Source: JAZNOL01 sp045580815
Lineage (GTDB): Bacteria; Bacillota; Clostridia; RUG12999
Length of the DNA: 15,761 nt
Direction of reading: 5' to 3'
Assembly (NCBI GenBank): GCA_045580815.1
Contig: JAZNOL010000064.1
Location: forward strand, 1-15,761
Notes under the pieces: generated by a model
Told to the model about the DNA's origin: nothing
Databases searched by the model: none
What the model saw: the letters and a program-made list of their open reading frames with translations, nothing else
In this document: positions 13,985-15,761 of the stretch, piece after piece
How the letters are laid out: every line of letters begins with the position of its first letter
Numbering within the stretch: position 1 is the first letter of the stretch
Made by a program: the position numbers and the translations under genes

Positions 13985-14653
13985 ATGTTTTTTTCGCAGT
14001 TTTATTTTGATGCGCTTTTGCGGCTTGTTGTCAGCATAATTGTGGGTGCTTTAATCGGCTTTGAACGTGCCGAACGGGGCAGAGAAGCCGGCATACGCAC
14101 GCACATGGTGCTTTGCATGGGCGCGGCACTTGTTATGATAACAAACGAATATATGTGCATAAAAGGTGGCATGGCGGTTGATATTTCCCGTATGGGTGCT
14201 CAGGTTGTCAGCGGTGTCAGCTTTCTTGGTGTAGGCTGTATTATCGTTAAAAACGATGATAAAATCAAGGGGCTCACAACAGCGGCAGGTCTGTGGACAA
14301 CGGCTTGTATCGGTCTGACGGTGGGCATTGGATTTTATGATATTGCCATTACCGCAACGGTGCTTATGCTTGGGTCGCTTTATATTTTAAAACCCATTGT
14401 TCAGCGTATTCAGTCAAAATTCATCAGCATGAACCTGTTTGTCCGCATGGATAATATCGAGGTTCTGCACGAAATAATACGTTATTTTGAAAAAGAGGGC
14501 GTAACCGTTAAATACACAAAAGCCGACGAGCACGATGCTCACATGGACGTTACCTTTGATATGCGTCTTGCAAGAGGGCAAAGTGTTAACGCAATAATTC
14601 TTGATTTGCTTGAGTTTGACGGCGTTCATGAAGTAAGACCAATAGGATTATAA
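13985..14653 (+). CDS. MgtC/SapB-family membrane protein
   Basis: A 222-residue protein with about five membrane segments in the first ~140 residues and a soluble C-terminal domain of about 80 residues. Family signatures are GALIGFERAERGREAGIRTH near residues 20-40 and MGAQVVSGVSFLGVGCIIV with KGLTTAAGLWTTACIG further on. MgtC in Salmonella supports growth in low magnesium and inside macrophages by acting on the F1Fo ATP synthase, but many bacterial homologues have no known role. The C-terminal part resembles the ACT-like tails of longer members. AGGAG lies 12 bases before the ATG, across the DUF1667 stop. It is last in the operon but has a good internal promoter, so its link with glycerol metabolism may only be positional. 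Confidence 0.9.
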   Translation: MFFSQFYFDALLRLVVSIIVGALIGFERAERGREAGIRTHMVLCMGAALVMITNEYMCIKGGMAVDISRMGAQVVSGVSFLGVGCIIVKNDDKIKGLTTAAGLWTTACIGLTVGIGFYDIAITATVLMLGSLYILKPIVQRIQSKFISMNLFVRMDNIEVLHEIIRYFEKEGVTVKYTKADEHDAHMDVTFDMRLARGQSVNAIILDLLEFDGVHEVRPIGL

Positions 14654-14655
14654 AA

Positions 14656-14687
14656 AATAACCACGTGCATAGCACGTGGTTATTTTT
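14656..14687. terminator. Bidirectional intrinsic terminator
   Basis: AATAACCACGTGC (14656-14668) and GCACGTGGTTATT (14672-14684) form a perfect 13-bp stem with an ATA loop, followed by a T run on the plus strand and, read in reverse, by a run of six Ts on the minus strand. It lies between the convergent MgtC-family and GH36 genes and should end both transcripts. Confidence 0.95.
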
Positions 14688-14690
14688 GTA

Positions 14691-15761
14691 TTATTTTGCT
14701 TTATATTCAATAATTATGCTGCTTCGTTTTTCAGGCAATGTTATAATCATGCTTTTGCTTGATGTGTTTACTGTTCCCTCTTCTGTTGAAATAAATTCAT
14801 ATTGTGAATCCGTCATTCCTTTTAATTCAATCTCTGCACTTGCAAATGGTGAATTTTCCCTGCGGAATGCCATTACAATACCGCTGTCGGTTTCAGGATC
14901 GTGATACTGCCATATTGCCCATGAGGTATCATCAAAATCACTTGAACCGTGATTATAAAAATCTTCGCTGAAATACTTGCGAATACGGCGGTATTCGTCG
15001 GTCACTTCTTTTGCCCATGCAAAATCAGTTTCGCTCATATCCTGGAATATTGCGTTATAAAATGCACCGCCCCAGCTTGAAGAGTAAGAGCTTCGCACAT
15101 CATACGTATCATTTTTCTGTTTGGTTGTGCAGCCGTTGAAAGGCAGATACGATGAAATGTTTGTATTGTGTACCTGCAAAACATTTGGATTCTCATTGAA
15201 ATTACATTGGTAATCGCTTCTAAAAAATGGAATCGACCGTTTCAACGTTTCAATATCAATACGTCTGCCGCCGGACGAGCAGTTGTCTATAATAAGTCCC
15301 GGATGTTTTTCAAGCAGATAATCCCAGATTTCATACATCCCGCAAATGTGGCGAATTTCAGTTATTCCAATGCGGTTTTCCTCATCGCAGTTGTTGAAAT
15401 AATATGAAAGTTTTGTGTTAAAATCCTGTCTGTAACATGAAAGTTCCAGCTTTTGAACATATTCCGAAACAACATTTTTAACATAGTCAACAACTTCCGG
15501 CATACCGTAGTTTAAAATGCGGTTATTCCATTCGGTTGCATCATAAAACCATTCAGGATGCTCTTTGTGTATTTTGGTATCATTAATTGTACGCTCCGGC
15601 TCAAACCACAGCATCAGCTTCATTCCGGCATCATTGGCAACTTCGGCAACATCCTTCATCTCTTGCGGATGAATACGTTTGTTTACTCTCCAGTCCCCGG
15701 TGTGAGCACCCCAGTCGCCCTCATAAGCTGAAATGCAGTTTTTGCAGTCACCGTACCATGC
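14691..15761 (-). CDS. GH36 alpha-galactosidase, C-terminal part (gene runs off the window)
   Basis: The last 356 residues of a glycoside hydrolase family 36 enzyme. The frame is open to the window edge, so the start and the N-terminal beta domain are outside; an internal ATG at 15657-15659 is not the true start. The visible part begins AWYGDCKNC, continues with LMLWFEPER (barrel strand typical of GH36), then CYRQDFN, whose Asp is the expected nucleophile (residue 113 of the visible part), the signature IDNCSSGGRRID, and FFRSDYQ, whose Asp (visible residue 183) fits the acid/base. A C-terminal beta domain ends in RSSIIIEYKAK. It should release terminal alpha-galactose from raffinose-type sugars or galactomannan side chains. 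Regulation is not visible because its promoter is outside. Confidence 0.93.
   Translation of the reverse strand, partial: AWYGDCKNCISAYEGDWGAHTGDWRVNKRIHPQEMKDVAEVANDAGMKLMLWFEPERTINDTKIHKEHPEWFYDATEWNNRILNYGMPEVVDYVKNVVSEYVQKLELSCYRQDFNTKLSYYFNNCDEENRIGITEIRHICGMYEIWDYLLEKHPGLIIDNCSSGGRRIDIETLKRSIPFFRSDYQCNFNENPNVLQVHNTNISSYLPFNGCTTKQKNDTYDVRSSYSSSWGGAFYNAIFQDMSETDFAWAKEVTDEYRRIRKYFSEDFYNHGSSDFDDTSWAIWQYHDPETDSGIVMAFRRENSPFASAEIELKGMTDSQYEFISTEEGTVNTSSKSMIITLPEKRSSIIIEYKAK

Noticed and set aside
1..15761. CRISPR arrays, tRNA or rRNA genes, insertion sequences
   Set aside because: No regularly spaced repeats, no tRNA or rRNA segments and no transposase-like protein were seen on either strand.

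Overview
The window looks like a chromosomal segment of a low-GC anaerobic Firmicute, most likely a gut Clostridia/Oscillospiraceae-type organism. This is inferred from strong Shine-Dalgarno sites, consensus TTGACA/TATAAT promoters, a GlpP-type antiterminator, an Fe-S anaerobic glycerol-3-phosphate oxidation module and glycoside hydrolases. Species cannot be assigned from sequence reading alone.

Layout. (1) 19-5040: a carbohydrate locus. An AEC-family permease and an AraC-type regulator lie on the minus strand, and a 994-residue GH38 alpha-mannosidase is divergent on the plus strand. The regulator has a near-perfect sigma-A promoter facing away from the mannosidase, whose own promoter is weak, as expected for activator control. 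(2) 5041-5736: a non-coding stretch with a 72-nt imperfect hairpin and a terminator-like stem, then an orphan barstar-like gene with a consensus promoter overlapped by an inverted repeat. (3) 5737-9584, minus strand: a compact phage-head cassette of portal, small HTH protein, GP20-type scaffold, major capsid protein, head-tail connector and probable head-closure protein. All frames are open and a strong hairpin ends the block. No terminase, MuF protein, protease, tail, lysis or integrase gene is present, so the block reads as an isolated capsid module rather than a prophage. (4) 9725-14687, plus strand: a glycerol-3-phosphate operon with a perfect promoter, a leader terminator hairpin, glpP, a HAD-IIA phosphatase, a GlpA-like dehydrogenase with a BFD Fe-S domain, a second FAD oxidoreductase, a DUF1667 protein and an MgtC/SapB membrane protein, closed by a strong bidirectional terminator. 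(5) 14691-15761, minus strand: the C-terminal part of a GH36 alpha-galactosidase running off the window edge.

How the genes work together. GlpP is expected to read glycerol-3-phosphate and let RNA polymerase through the leader hairpin of its own operon. The three redox genes would form a G3P dehydrogenase complex giving dihydroxyacetone phosphate, and the HAD enzyme may dephosphorylate G3P or a related phosphate. No glycerol kinase or facilitator gene lies in the window. The two glycosidases at the ends point to use of mannose- and galactose-containing glycans. The most unusual items are the head-only phage cassette, its HTH gene that appears to start at CTG in a CTGA overlap, the GlpP leader, and the unexplained hairpin after the mannosidase.
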